Notes: generated by a model not told the origin, from the letters alone. A stretch of 64,000 nt of DNA from Roseivivax sediminis (GCF_900112685.1 NZ_FOMS01000002.1:310001-374000), one strand, 5' to 3'; counted from the stretch's first letter, positions 10,980-23,800 are shown. A program made the numbers and translations.

Positions 10980-12203
10980 ATGACCGAGTTCCAGTATGCC
11001 GCCCGCGCCGCCGCCGATGCGATGCGCGAGATCTTCCCAGCCACGCCCTGCGCGCGCAACGAGCACCTGTCGGCGCTCTACGGCGCGGATATCTGGCTGA
11101 AGCGCGAGGATCTGGCGCCGGTGCGGTCCTACAAGATGCGCGGCGCGTTCAACGCCATGCGGCACCAGGCGGATGCGCCGCTTTTCGTCTGCGCGAGCGC
11201 GGGCAATCACGCGCAGGGGGTGGCGTTCATGTGCCGACATTTCGGCACCCGAGGCGTGATCTTCATGCCGGTGACGACGCCGCAGCAGAAGATCCAGAAA
11301 ACGCGCATGTTCGGTGGCGACGCGATCGAGATCCGCATGGTCGGTGACTATTTCGACGATTGTCTGAAGGCCGCGCAGACCTTCTGCGACGAGGCCGGGG
11401 GCGCCTTCCTGCCGCCCTTCGACGACGAGGCGGTGATCGAGGGGCAGGCCAGCGTCGCGGCCGAGATCGAGGCGGAGATCGGCGTGCCCGACCATATCGT
11501 GGTGCCGGTCGGCGGCGGCGGGCTGTCTGCGGGGATCCTGTCCTACTTCGGCCCGGAGGTTCAGTACACGTTGGTGGAGCCGGCGGGCGGCGCCTGTCTG
11601 CGCGCGGCGCTGATGGCAGGGGAGCCGGTGGCGCTGCCCAAGGTCGACACGTTCGCGGATGGCGCGGCGGTGGGCCGGATCGGCGCGGCACCCTTCGCGC
11701 GGCTGCGCGATGTCGGGCTCGCCAACACGCTGACCATCCCCGAGGATCGGATCTGCACCACGATGCTGGAGATGCTGAACGTGGAGGGCATCGTGCTGGA
11801 GCCGGCCGGCGCGCTCGCGATCGACGCGCTCAAGGATCTTGGCCAGTCGATCCGCGGTCGGCGCGTGGTGTGCATCGCCTCGGGCGGGAATTTCGATTTC
11901 GAACGGCTGCCCGAGGTCAAGGAACGCGCGCAACGCTATTCCGGGGTGAAGAAGTATTTCATCCTGCGCCTGCCGCAGCGGCCCGGCGCGCTGAAGGATT
12001 TCCTGAACGTGCTCGGCCCCGAGGACGATATCGCCCGGTTCGAGTACCTGAAGAAATCGGCGCGCAACTTCGGGTCGGTCCTCATCGGGATCGAGACGCT
12101 GGAGGCGCGCAATTTCGAGGTGCTCTTCGCGCGGCTCGACGCCAAGGGATTCGTCTACCAAGACATCACCGAGGACGAGACGCTGGCGCAGTTCCTGATC
12201 TAG
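10980..12203 (+). CDS. ilvA: Threonine ammonia-lyase (biosynthetic type, short regulatory domain)
   Basis: A PLP enzyme that turns threonine into 2-oxobutyrate for isoleucine synthesis. The 407-residue protein has the PLP-lysine motif [11 protein letters not shown] with K52, the phosphate-binding loop VGGGGLSAG, and one C-terminal ACT-like regulatory domain (about residues 323–407, starting [17 protein letters not shown]). This is the short form with one regulatory domain, expected to sense isoleucine or valine. The ATG at 10980 follows GGGCAGGAG. Its stop codon overlaps the stop of the convergent Hpt gene by 4 nt. Confidence 0.93.
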   Translation: MTEFQYAARAAADAMREIFPATPCARNEHLSALYGADIWLKREDLAPVRSYKMRGAFNAMRHQADAPLFVCASAGNHAQGVAFMCRHFGTRGVIFMPVTTPQQKIQKTRMFGGDAIEIRMVGDYFDDCLKAAQTFCDEAGGAFLPPFDDEAVIEGQASVAAEIEAEIGVPDHIVVPVGGGGLSAGILSYFGPEVQYTLVEPAGGACLRAALMAGEPVALPKVDTFADGAAVGRIGAAPFARLRDVGLANTLTIPEDRICTTMLEMLNVEGIVLEPAGALAIDALKDLGQSIRGRRVVCIASGGNFDFERLPEVKERAQRYSGVKKYFILRLPQRPGALKDFLNVLGPEDDIARFEYLKKSARNFGSVLIGIETLEARNFEVLFARLDAKGFVYQDITEDETLAQFLI

Positions 12204-12526
12204 GCGGCCGTGTAGCGTTCCGCGAGACCGCGTTCGAGAGCTGCTCGGGATGCGTCGAAGACCGGCCTGAGGCGCCCCGGATCCGGGACCGGACGTCCGG
12301 CCCTGGCCGCCGCTTCCCCTTCGGCGCAAAGACGCGCCAGGCCCGACATGCCGAGGTTGAGTGCGCTGCCCTTGAGAAAGTGCAGTGCCGCGGCCAGTTC
12401 CGTGCTCCTGGAGTCCAGCCCGGCGAGCGTGCGGTCTACCTCCCGGAGGAAGACCCCGGCGACCTCTGCAAAGTCGTCCGGCCCGATTTCATCGCGCAGC
12501 TGGTCCACCTGGTGCCAATCGATCAT
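12200..12526 (-). CDS. Histidine phosphotransfer (Hpt) protein
   Basis: This 108-residue helical protein relays phosphate between a histidine kinase and a response regulator. The phospho-acceptor site is H49 in LHFLKGSALNLG, with the expected H-x2-KG-x5-G pattern. It diverges from a response regulator with a PP2C phosphatase domain at 12664, and the two share a 137-bp promoter region; this makes them probable partners. It is a stand-alone Hpt with no kinase domain and no kinase gene nearby. It resembles the small Hpt proteins that feed Rhodobacterales partner-switch systems, but the link is inferred. Confidence 0.88.
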   Translation of the reverse strand: MIDWHQVDQLRDEIGPDDFAEVAGVFLREVDRTLAGLDSRSTELAAALHFLKGSALNLGMSGLARLCAEGEAAARAGRPVPDPGRLRPVFDASRAALERGLAERYTAA

Positions 12527-12589
12527 GCAGCCCTCCGTTGCTGGTCAAACGTGTCACGACGCCGGTGAAGGCGGCGTTAAGCGGTGCGG

Positions 12590-12606
12590 TTCAGTGAAGA
12601 TTAACC
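12590..12606 (+). promoter_or_regulatory. CtrA-box-like site upstream of the response-regulator phosphatase
   Basis: TTCA, seven bases, then TTAACC at 12601–12606. Against the CtrA consensus TTAA-N7-TTAA(C) there is one mismatch, in the first half-site. A further isolated TTAA lies at 12577–12580. The site is about 60 bp before the phosphatase start and about 65 bp before the Hpt start, so it could control either gene. Confidence 0.45.
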
Positions 12607-12663
12607 CCTGGGCGGTAGACCGGAGCGAACAGGCGCGGGGGCGTCGACCGGATAGGATACAGG

Positions 12664-13971
12664 ATGAGCCAACTGCGACGGCTGCCGGACGGGCCGCGCC
12701 ACGGCGCGTGCGTTGTGCCTTCGGCGCCAGGGCCGGCGGGGCAGCCGATCCGGCGCGTGATGGTCGTCGACGACTGCGCCGGTCAGCGTATCATGCTTGC
12801 GCGTCTGCTGGGCCGCTGGGGCTACGAGGTTACGGAAGCGTGCAATGCCGAAGATGCGCTGGGACTTCTGGCCCGCCGACCGCAGGACATCGTGCTGTCG
12901 GACTGGATGATGCCGGGACTCGACGGTCTCGATCTGTGCCGGCGTTTGCGCGGGTTGCCCGATGCCGGTTACAGCTACTTCATCCTGCTTACCTCAAAGT
13001 GCGACAAGGCCGAGGTCGCGCGGGGCCTCGACGCAGGGGCCGACGATTTCCTGAGCAAGCCGGTGAACGCCAACGAACTGCGGGCGCGGCTCAATGCCGG
13101 GGCGCGCGTTGTCGGGATGCAGCGGGAGCTGCAGGAAAAGAACGGCGTGATCTCGGACACGCTGGGCAAGCTGCAGCAGGCCTACGACGCCATCGACCGG
13201 GACCTGAAACAGGCGCGCAACATCCAGCAGGCGTTGGTGCCCGAGCGCACGCTCGACAGGCCCCGCGGCCGGGTCAGCCTGCTGTTCAAGCCCTGCGGCC
13301 ATGTCGGCGGTGACCTTGTCGGCATGTTCAGCCCGGACGAGGCGCAGATCGGCGTTTACGGCATCGACGTGTCGGGCCACGGTATCACCTCCGCAATGGT
13401 GACGGCGCGTGTGGCGGGCTATCTCAACCCCAGGTATGACGACCAGAACATCGGGCTGCGGCGGTGTGCCGGCGGTGTTCATGCCATGCAGCGGCCCGAT
13501 GACGTGGTCCGCCTGTTGAACGAAAGGTTCATCGCCGATCCGGGCGTCGACGAATACTTCACCATGGCCTACGCGACCGTCGATCTGGCCGCCGGCTTGT
13601 TGCGCCTCGTGCAGGCGGGCCACCCGAGCCCCCTGCTGATCCGGCCGGGCGGGCGGATGCAGTTCGTCGGCAGGGGCGGTCTGCCGGTCGGCCTCTTGCC
13701 CGACGCGGCCCACGAGACGCTGGAGATGCAGCTCGAGGAGGGCGACCGGCTGCTGATCTACTCCGACGGCATGACCGAAGCGGCGACGCCGGACGGCAGG
13801 ATGATCGACGACGCGGGCCTGTTGCGCATCGCGGCGGCGTGCGGCGCGGCCAGCGGCACCGAATTCCTCGACGAGCTGTTCTGGCGCCTCGCGCAGGAGG
13901 TCGCGCCGGAGAGCGGCTTTCAGGACGACGTCTCGGCGGCGCTTTTCGAATACGGCCTAAGCCGTGCGTGA
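12664..13971 (+). CDS. Response regulator with PP2C (RsbU/SpoIIE-type) phosphatase domain, RbaY-like
   Basis: The 435-residue protein has an N-terminal receiver domain (about residues 31–150) with acidic pocket D36/D37, phospho-acceptor D80 in LSDWMMPGLDG and K132. A coiled linker follows (about 160–205), then a PP2C-type Ser/Thr phosphatase domain with GGD, YGIDVSGHG, LLIYSDGMTEA and FQDDVSAALF metal-site motifs. Such proteins dephosphorylate anti-anti-sigma factors in partner switching. In Rhodobacter capsulatus, RbaY of this layout acts with RbaV and RbaW and influences gene transfer agent production. The divergent Hpt is a likely phosphate donor. Its 3' end overlaps the convergent Nudix gene by 52 nt. 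Confidence 0.88.
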   Translation: MSQLRRLPDGPRHGACVVPSAPGPAGQPIRRVMVVDDCAGQRIMLARLLGRWGYEVTEACNAEDALGLLARRPQDIVLSDWMMPGLDGLDLCRRLRGLPDAGYSYFILLTSKCDKAEVARGLDAGADDFLSKPVNANELRARLNAGARVVGMQRELQEKNGVISDTLGKLQQAYDAIDRDLKQARNIQQALVPERTLDRPRGRVSLLFKPCGHVGGDLVGMFSPDEAQIGVYGIDVSGHGITSAMVTARVAGYLNPRYDDQNIGLRRCAGGVHAMQRPDDVVRLLNERFIADPGVDEYFTMAYATVDLAAGLLRLVQAGHPSPLLIRPGGRMQFVGRGGLPVGLLPDAAHETLEMQLEEGDRLLIYSDGMTEAATPDGRMIDDAGLLRIAAACGAASGTEFLDELFWRLAQEVAPESGFQDDVSAALFEYGLSRA

Positions 13972-14396
13972 CGCGCCAGATAGGCCCGGTCGCCGCCATT
14001 GCCGAGCTGGCCGGCCGCAAGCTCCGGCGCCATCCACACCGCCATGTGCCCCGGCTCGCTCGGCGGGCCGAGCGGCAGCACCGGGCGGGCAGCATAGATG
14101 ATGCACAGCTTTTCCGCCCAGAGATCGTATTCCGGCATGTAGGTGAACCGTCGGAAGGCGCCGAGCCGGCGCGGCGCGGCGATGCGCCAGCCGGTCTCTT
14201 CCAGCACCTCGCGGTGCAGCGCCTGAAGCGGACTCTCGCCCGGATCTATGCCGCCGCCGGGCAGCTGGAATTCCGGCCAGGGCTCTTCCTGGTGCGTGAC
14301 CAGCACCTCGCCGCCGCGCATCAGCACCGCGTAGGCGCCGGCGCGCAGGGTGTAGCGGCGCCCGCCCTCTGGCGGCGGGCCGAAGCGTTCTGTCAT
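13920..14396 (-). CDS. Nudix hydrolase
   Basis: The 158-residue protein has a complete Nudix box at residues 48–70 (G-x5-E54-x7-R62-E63-x2-E66-E67-x-G69), which binds the metal for diphosphate hydrolysis. The substrate cannot be told from sequence. Conserved flanking parts include EEPWPEFQLPGGG before the box and FTYMPEYDLWAEKLCIIYAA after it. The ATG at 14394–14396 begins the conserved region, whereas the reading frame upstream overlaps hslO. The last 52 nt are antisense to the end of the response-regulator phosphatase gene. Confidence 0.88.
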   Translation of the reverse strand: MTERFGPPPEGGRRYTLRAGAYAVLMRGGEVLVTHQEEPWPEFQLPGGGIDPGESPLQALHREVLEETGWRIAAPRRLGAFRRFTYMPEYDLWAEKLCIIYAARPVLPLGPPSEPGHMAVWMAPELAAGQLGNGGDRAYLARHARLRPYSKSAAETSS

Positions 14397-14474
14397 GTCC
14401 CGGCCCCCTTGGACGCCTGCTTGCGCTGCATATATGGGGCCGATATGCCAATCCGAGGCCCACAAGGAAACCCC

Positions 14475-15494
14475 ATGACTCTCGGCACGAAGCTCGCCTG
14501 GGACGATACCGTCCTGCCCTTTCAGCTCGACCGCTCGGACATCCGTGGCCGGGTGGCGCGGCTCGACGGCGTGCTGGACGGGATCCTCAAGCAGCACGAC
14601 TACCCCCCGCAGGTGGAGGCGCTGGTCGCCGAGATGGCGCTGCTGACGGCGCTGATCGGCGAGACCATCAAGCTGCGCTGGAAGCTGTCGCTGCAGGTGC
14701 AGTCGAAGGGGCCGGTGCGCATGATCGCCACCGATTTCTACGCCCCCGAGAAGGAAGGCGAGCCCGCGCGCATCCGCGCCTATGCCAGTTTCGACCGCGG
14801 CCGCATCTCGGGCGCGCCGATGGACAACGTGGGCGAGGGGTATTTCGCGATCCTCATGGATCAGGGCCAGGGCATGACGCCCTACCAGGGCATCACGCCC
14901 CTCACGACCGATTCGCTGTCGCGCGCCGCAGAGACCTATTTCGCGCAGTCCGAGCAGCTTCCCACCCGGTTCGAGCTGAAGTTCGGCCGCTCCACCGAGC
15001 GCGGCGGGCAGGAGCATTGGCGCGCCGGCGGCATGATGCTCCAGCACATGCCGAAGGCCAGCCCGCATGTCTCGGGCGGTGGCTCGGGCGAGGGCGGCCT
15101 GTTGCAGGCCGCGGACATCCTGGGTGACGACGAGGGCGAGGACTGGAACCGCGCAAACTTCCACCTCGACACGGTCGAGGAAATGGAGCTGATCGGCCCG
15201 TCTCTGCCGCCCACCGACCTCCTGGTGCGCCTCTTCCACGAAGAGACGCCGCGCGTCTTCGACACCCAGCCGGTGCGCTTCGGCTGCACCTGTTCGGAGG
15301 AACGGGTGCGCCAGTCGCTGTCGATCTACTCGGCCAAGGACATCTCGAAGATGACCACGGACGACGGGCTCGTGACCGCCGACTGCCAGTTCTGCGGGGC
15401 GCATTACGTGCTCGACCCCGCGACGCTCGGCTTCGAGGCGACCGAGGATCCCGAAGGCGGCGCGGATGACACGCGGCCGGGCGATGACGGCTGA
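14475..15494 (+). CDS. hslO: Redox-regulated chaperone Hsp33 (HslO)
   Basis: Hsp33 is a cytosolic holdase switched on by oxidation. The 339-residue protein has the usual N-terminal substrate-binding domain and a C-terminal zinc domain with C271-T-C273 and C304-x2-C307, the four zinc-binding and redox-sensing cysteines. It is a little longer than the E. coli protein (292), with an acidic tail. The ATG at 14475 follows AAGGAA. It diverges from the Nudix gene and overlaps the downstream CoA pyrophosphatase gene by 29 nt, so the two are likely co-translated. Confidence 0.95.
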   Translation: MTLGTKLAWDDTVLPFQLDRSDIRGRVARLDGVLDGILKQHDYPPQVEALVAEMALLTALIGETIKLRWKLSLQVQSKGPVRMIATDFYAPEKEGEPARIRAYASFDRGRISGAPMDNVGEGYFAILMDQGQGMTPYQGITPLTTDSLSRAAETYFAQSEQLPTRFELKFGRSTERGGQEHWRAGGMMLQHMPKASPHVSGGGSGEGGLLQAADILGDDEGEDWNRANFHLDTVEEMELIGPSLPPTDLLVRLFHEETPRVFDTQPVRFGCTCSEERVRQSLSIYSAKDISKMTTDDGLVTADCQFCGAHYVLDPATLGFEATEDPEGGADDTRPGDDG

Positions 15495-16089
15495 CCCTTA
15501 CGCGCCGCTTCTCGCCGCGCTGGCCGGGGAGGGGGAAAGCTCGTCCGATTTCGACCTGCATCCCGACACGGTGCTGCCGGAGAACCGCAAGCTGCGCCCG
15601 GCCGGCGTGCTGGTCGCGGTGATGCCGGCCGAGGACGGTCTGCGGCTCATCCTCACCAAGCGATCCTCGCGGCTGAAGCACCATCCGGGGCAGATCGCCT
15701 TTCCCGGCGGCAAGCAGGAAGACATCGACGCCGACGTGACCGCCGCCGCCCTGCGCGAGGCCGAGGAGGAGATCGGCCTGTCGCGCGGCCAGGTCGAGAT
15801 CCTCGGCCACCTGCCGCCGCACGAGACGGTGACGGGCTTCCTGATGTCGCCGGTGATCGGCCGCGTGGGTGGCGCGTTCGATCCGGTGGCCGAACCCGGA
15901 GAGGTCGACGAGGTCTTCACCGTGCCGCTGACCCATGTCACCGACCCCGCGCGCTTCACGGTGCAGTCGCGGCGCTGGCGCGGGACGCGGCGATATTACT
16001 ACACGGTGCCTTACGGACCCTACTACATCTGGGGGGCGACCGCGCGAGTCCTGCGCGGGCTGGCCGAGCGGATGTCCGCGTGCGGCTGA
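15466..16089 (+). CDS. CoA pyrophosphatase (NudL/CoA-Nudix family)
   Basis: This enzyme hydrolyses CoA or its oxidised forms to phosphopantetheine and 3',5'-ADP. The 207-residue protein has the CoA-specific NuCoA motif LTKRSSRLKHHPGQIAFPGG followed directly by the Nudix box (GG…ALREAEEEIGL). The ATG at 15466 follows an AAGGCGGC-like site. A second ATG at 15484 would shorten it by six residues. It overlaps hslO by 29 nt upstream and the CCA-adding gene by 10 nt downstream, so the three genes form a tightly coupled unit. Confidence 0.92.
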   Translation: MTRGRAMTADPYAPLLAALAGEGESSSDFDLHPDTVLPENRKLRPAGVLVAVMPAEDGLRLILTKRSSRLKHHPGQIAFPGGKQEDIDADVTAAALREAEEEIGLSRGQVEILGHLPPHETVTGFLMSPVIGRVGGAFDPVAEPGEVDEVFTVPLTHVTDPARFTVQSRRWRGTRRYYYTVPYGPYYIWGATARVLRGLAERMSACG

Positions 16090-17231
16090 CCGGGGCGGAC
16101 TGGCTGGACGCGCCCGCGACGCAGGCCGTGCTGGGCATGCTGGAAGAGGCCGGCCACCCGGCCTACGCGGTCGGCGGGTGCGTGCGGAACGCCCTGCTGG
16201 GCCGGCCGGTGGACGACGTCGACATCGCCACCCGCGCCCGCCCCGAAGAGGTCACGCGGCTTGCAGAGGCCGCCGGGTTGAAGGCGGTTCCGACCGGCAT
16301 CGCCCACGGCACGGTCACGGTGGTCGCGGACGGCACGGGGTTCGAGGTTACGACCTGGCGCGCGGACGTGGAAACCGACGGCCGCCGCGCCGTAGTCCGC
16401 TTTGCGGACACGCTGGCCGAGGATGCGCGGCGCCGCGATTTCACCATGAACGCGCTCTATGCCGCGCGCACCGGGGATATCGTCGATCCGCTGGGCGGGC
16501 TTCCGGACCTTCAGGCGCGGCGGCTGCGCTTCATCGAGGACCCCGCGCGCCGCATCCGCGAGGATTACCTGCGCATCCTGCGCTTCTTCCGCTTTTCCGC
16601 CTGGTACGCCGACCCGGCCGACGGCATGGACCCCGACGCGCTCGCCGCCATCGCGGACGCGCTGGACGGCATCGCCACCCTGTCGCGCGAACGGGTCGGC
16701 GGAGAGGTCATGAAGCTGATGGCCGCGCCCGACCCCGCGCCTGCCGTTGCCGCGATGCAGGCGACCGGCGTCCTTTCCGCGACCCTGCCGGGGGCGGACG
16801 CGCGGGCGCTTGCGCCGCTCGTGCACATCGAGAATACCGAAGGCATACCGCCGGCCTCCCTGCGCCGCCTCGCCGCGACGGGCTTTTACGACGGAGAGGC
16901 GCTGCGCCTGTCCAAGGCCGACCGCAAGCGGCTTGTCGCGATCGCGGAGGCCGCGTCGGACGGCGCCCCGCCGCGCGCGCTCGGCTACCGCTACGGCGCT
17001 GACACCGCCCGCGATGCGCTGCTGGTCCGGGCCGCGAGCCTCGGCGCGTCGCCCGATCCCGGCGCGCTGGACGCCGCCGGCGAGGGCGCGACGCTCCGCC
17101 TGCCGGTCAGGCCGCGCGACCTGACGCCGGGCTATGAAGGTGCCGCGCTCGGCGCCCGCCTGAAGGAACTGGAGGCCGCCTGGATTGCATCGGACTTCCG
17201 CCTCACCCGCGAGGAGCTGCTGGCGCGCTGA
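16080..17231 (+). CDS. cca: CCA tRNA nucleotidyltransferase
   Basis: It adds or repairs the 3' CCA end of tRNAs. The 383-residue class II protein has the nucleotidyltransferase signature GGCVRNALLG and the metal-binding DVDIATRA near the N-terminus, followed by RRRDFTMNALY and the RNA-binding EDYLRILRFFRFSA helices. It starts with GTG at 16080, inside the last codons of the CoA pyrophosphatase gene, which points to coupled translation. Length is normal for alphaproteobacterial members. Some family members add only CC or only A; one cannot tell here. Confidence 0.93.
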   Translation: MRLTGADWLDAPATQAVLGMLEEAGHPAYAVGGCVRNALLGRPVDDVDIATRARPEEVTRLAEAAGLKAVPTGIAHGTVTVVADGTGFEVTTWRADVETDGRRAVVRFADTLAEDARRRDFTMNALYAARTGDIVDPLGGLPDLQARRLRFIEDPARRIREDYLRILRFFRFSAWYADPADGMDPDALAAIADALDGIATLSRERVGGEVMKLMAAPDPAPAVAAMQATGVLSATLPGADARALAPLVHIENTEGIPPASLRRLAATGFYDGEALRLSKADRKRLVAIAEAASDGAPPRALGYRYGADTARDALLVRAASLGASPDPGALDAAGEGATLRLPVRPRDLTPGYEGAALGARLKELEAAWIASDFRLTREELLAR

Positions 17232-17353
17232 GCCCGCGGTTTGCATCGCGCCGAAGGAGGGCCTAGGTATCGGCCATCCGCATCGGCCGGCCTGGACGCG
17301 CCCCGACGTCCGCCGCCCCGGTCGGCCATCCAGCGACATCGAGGAGCCGTCCG

Positions 17354-19207
<1,854 letters not shown>

Positions 19208-19252
19208 CCCGGCCACTTGCCCTCGCCCGCCGAAGATACAGGTAGCCCCGGC

Positions 19253-21085
<1,833 letters not shown>

Positions 21086-21101
21086 CGAGGCCGCGCGGCG
21101 A

Positions 21102-21977
21102 TCAGACCCGGGCGGCGGTGCCGGCCTGCGTCGGGACGAGCCGCGCTGCCTGCATGCGCACCATATGCGCCAACGCCCCCTCCCCGGGACAGGAGGGGAT
21201 CGACGAGATCGCCCCCGACAGGATGTCGTTCAGCCGCGCGATGGCCCCCTCGCGCCCGAGCCGCGCCACGGCGTTCGGCCTGCCATGGGCGGCGTCCTGC
21301 CCGATGGGTTTGCCGGTCTCGGCCTCGCTCTCGCAGGCGTCGCGCAGATCGTCGGCGACCTGGAACGCCTCCCCGATGCGGGCGCCGAGTTCGGTCCAAG
21401 GCTCCGGGTCCTGCCCGGCGGCAACCGCGCCCATCTGCGTCGCCGCGACGAAAAGCGCGCCGGTCTTGGCGCGGTGATAGGCCGACAGGTCGATCCTCTC
21501 CTCGCTTTCCCAGCCCTGACCGGCGCAGATGCCGCCCGGCATCCCGGTCTGCCGGGCCAGGATCTCGATCAGCGCGACTGCGCGCGTCGGGTCCTGCGGC
21601 GCCGCCCGGGCAAGCGTCTCGAAGGCGATCACGATGAGCGAATCGCCGGTCAGCACCGCCACCGGCTGCGAAAAGGCGCAATGAACGGAGGGTTTGCCGC
21701 GGCGCGTGGCGGCATCGTCGAAACAGGGCAGGTCGTCGTGAACAAGACTGGCGCAGTGAATGAATTCCAGCGCGGCCGCCGCGGCATCGGTGAGGGGCGG
21801 GCGGTCCTCGCCGCAGGCCTCCGCCACCGCCGACAGGATCGTCGGCCGGATCCGTGCGCCCCCCGGCAGGCAGGCATAGGAGAGTGCGGCCGAGAGCTGC
21901 CCCGGCGCCGTCGCCCCGCCACGCGCCCGGGCGAGGGCTTCGCTGATCGCGGCTTCGATGCGGTGGGCGTCGGGCAT
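21102..21977 (-). CDS. crtE: Geranylgeranyl diphosphate synthase, CrtE type
   Basis: It extends prenyl diphosphates to C20 geranylgeranyl diphosphate, the precursor of carotenoids and of the bacteriochlorophyll tail. The 291-residue protein matches Rhodobacter CrtE along its length as I recall it, including CASLVHDDLPCFD, GGICAGQGWESE, AYHRAKTGALFVAATQMGA and SIPSCPGEGALAHMV. The first Asp-rich site is DDLPCFD and the second DDLRD. I chose the ATG at 21977, which follows AGGGAGAC and aligns with the CrtE start. No other crt gene is near. A housekeeping farnesyl diphosphate synthase (IspA) is the alternative, but IspA usually sits beside dxs or xseB, which are absent here. Confidence 0.85.
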   Translation of the reverse strand: MPDAHRIEAAISEALARARGGATAPGQLSAALSYACLPGGARIRPTILSAVAEACGEDRPPLTDAAAAALEFIHCASLVHDDLPCFDDAATRRGKPSVHCAFSQPVAVLTGDSLIVIAFETLARAAPQDPTRAVALIEILARQTGMPGGICAGQGWESEERIDLSAYHRAKTGALFVAATQMGAVAAGQDPEPWTELGARIGEAFQVADDLRDACESEAETGKPIGQDAAHGRPNAVARLGREGAIARLNDILSGAISSIPSCPGEGALAHMVRMQAARLVPTQAGTAARV

Positions 21978-22305
21978 CTCGGGTCTCCCTGCGACCGCGG
22001 ACTGGATCGGCGCCATTGAAAAAGGACGCCGCGCTCGAAATCCGGGGCCGGACACGTGCCGGGGCCTGACAATAAGGCCATCTTACCCGATCCCCCGAAT
22101 CGGCCCCACCCTAGGTGGAGACGCGGTCAGCGTCATCGCCCGTGCCGGATGTCGGGCGCCGAGTGCGACACTGTGGGCGCAACATCGGGTAAGGGCGGTC
22201 TCGCGCCCGCGGCAGCCGAACCGAAAACGGGCCGGGCGACGCGCGCCCGACCCGTAGGGGTAAGGTCCCGATTGCTACGCGCGCCATCGGCGGCGCGCGG
22301 CCCGA
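21978..22305. other. 328-bp noncoding gap between crtE and the ectoine aminotransferase
   Basis: I see no gene here. It holds the crtE promoter region, a perfect 10-bp inverted repeat with widely spaced arms (CTTACCCGAT at 22082–22091 and ATCGGGTAAG at 22184–22193), and a small palindrome CCACC-CTA-GGTGG near 22107–22119. No exact TGT-N12-ACA PpsR site was found by eye. Confidence 0.5.
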
Positions 22306-23682
22306 TCAGGTCCAGTCGAAGAGCTTCTTGGCCGCCTTCGCGGTCTTCTCGGCGATCTCGTCGGCCTCTGCTTCGGTCAGGCAGAACGGCGGCGCGAAGC
22401 CGAGGATGTCGCCCTGCGGCATGGCCCGGGTGATGATCCCGTCCTCGAGCATCGTCCCCGCGAGGAGCGCGCCGATCTTGTCGGATGCCTCGAAGAAGGT
22501 GCGCGAATCGCGGTCCTTCACGAATTCCACCGCGCAGAGCATGCCTTCGCCGCGCACCTCGCCCACATGGGGGTGGTCGGCCAGCGCCTCGGACATGACC
22601 TTGTTGAAGTACGCGCCGGTCTTGCCCGCGTTGGTCACGAGGTCGAGCGTGTCGATCAGCTTGAGGTTGGCAACGCCCGCCGCCGCGCCGATCGGGTGGG
22701 CCGAGTAGGTCCAGCCGTGGCCGATCGGGCCGTTCTCGTCGGTGCCCTGCTCCAGCACCTTCCACATCTTGTCGGACACGATGGAGCCCGAGAGCGGCGC
22801 ATAGGCCGACGTCAGGCCCTTGGCGATGGTCATCAGGTCCGGCTTGATGCCGTAATGGTCCGACCCGAACATCGAGCCGAGCCGCCCGAAGCCGGTCACC
22901 ACCTCGTCGGCGATCAGCAGGATGTCGTACTTGTCGAGCACCGCCTGGATCGCCTCCCAGTAGCCGGCCGGCGGCGGCACGATGCCGCCCGTGCCGAGCA
23001 CCGGCTCACCGATGAAGGCGGCGATGGTGTCGGGGCCTTCCGCCTCGATCAGCTTTTCCAGCTCGGCCGCGCAATGCTGGCTGAACTGCTCCTCGGTCAT
23101 CGAGGAATCTTCACGGCGGAAGTAATACGGCGCCTCGGTGTGGATCACCTGGTTCAGCGGCAGGTCGAACTTCTGGTGGAACAGGTGCAGCCCGGTGAGC
23201 GAGCCGGTCATCAGGCCCGAGCCGTGATATCCGCGCCAGCGCGAGATGATCTTCTTCTTCTCGGGCCGGCCGAGGATGTTGTTGTAGTACCAGACCAGCT
23301 TGATGTTGGTCTCGTTCGCGTCCGAGCCGGACATGCCGAAATAGACCTTCGACATGTGATCCGGCGCGCGATCGAGGATCATCTTGGAAAGCGTGATCGA
23401 CGCTTCGGTGCCGTGGCCGACATAGGCGTGGTAATAGGCCAGTTCGTGCGCCTGCTCCGCGATCGCCTCGGCGATCTCGGTGCGGCCGTAGCCGACGTTC
23501 ACGCAATAGAGCCCGGCGAAGGCGTCAAGAAGCTTCTGGCCGTCCCGCGTCTCGATGTGGCTGTCCTTGCCGCCCTGGATCACGCGCTGGGGCGCGTTGC
23601 CGCGGGCGAATTCCGCCAGGTGGGTCGAGGGGTGGAAGAAATTCTCCCGATCCCATTGTTCGAGCATGTCGTTCTTGAGCAT
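22306..23682 (-). CDS. Class III aminotransferase of the ectoine block (Atf/DoeD-like diaminobutyrate transaminase)
   Basis: The 458-residue PLP enzyme has the class III features D259 in ILLIADEVVTGFGR and PLP lysine K288 in MTIAKGLTSAYAPLSG. On its own it looks like a GABA/putrescine–pyruvate aminotransferase. It is the last gene of the run eutB-eutC-asnC-ssd-atf, whose order matches the Ruegeria pomeroyi ectoine operon. There Atf converts 2,4-diaminobutyrate to aspartate-4-semialdehyde, so that substrate is the best guess. It starts 118 nt after the dehydrogenase gene. A GABA- or polyamine-specific role remains possible. Confidence 0.82.
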   Translation of the reverse strand: MLKNDMLEQWDRENFFHPSTHLAEFARGNAPQRVIQGGKDSHIETRDGQKLLDAFAGLYCVNVGYGRTEIAEAIAEQAHELAYYHAYVGHGTEASITLSKMILDRAPDHMSKVYFGMSGSDANETNIKLVWYYNNILGRPEKKKIISRWRGYHGSGLMTGSLTGLHLFHQKFDLPLNQVIHTEAPYYFRREDSSMTEEQFSQHCAAELEKLIEAEGPDTIAAFIGEPVLGTGGIVPPPAGYWEAIQAVLDKYDILLIADEVVTGFGRLGSMFGSDHYGIKPDLMTIAKGLTSAYAPLSGSIVSDKMWKVLEQGTDENGPIGHGWTYSAHPIGAAAGVANLKLIDTLDLVTNAGKTGAYFNKVMSEALADHPHVGEVRGEGMLCAVEFVKDRDSRTFFEASDKIGALLAGTMLEDGIITRAMPQGDILGFAPPFCLTEAEADEIAEKTAKAAKKLFDWT

Positions 23683-23800
23683 CGTCGCGGTCCTTGACTG
23701 TTCAATCCCGGCGCGGCCTGAGGGGCGTCTTTGCCGAGGGGTGATGTCGGTCCGGGCCGTGCGGGACGGCCCGGTCTAATCGTAAAAGACGGAGGGCGGT

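Noticed and set aside
21102-21977. Call as farnesyl diphosphate synthase IspA
   Set aside because: Close match to Rhodobacter CrtE along the whole length and the absence of dxs or xseB neighbours favour CrtE, though activity is unproven.
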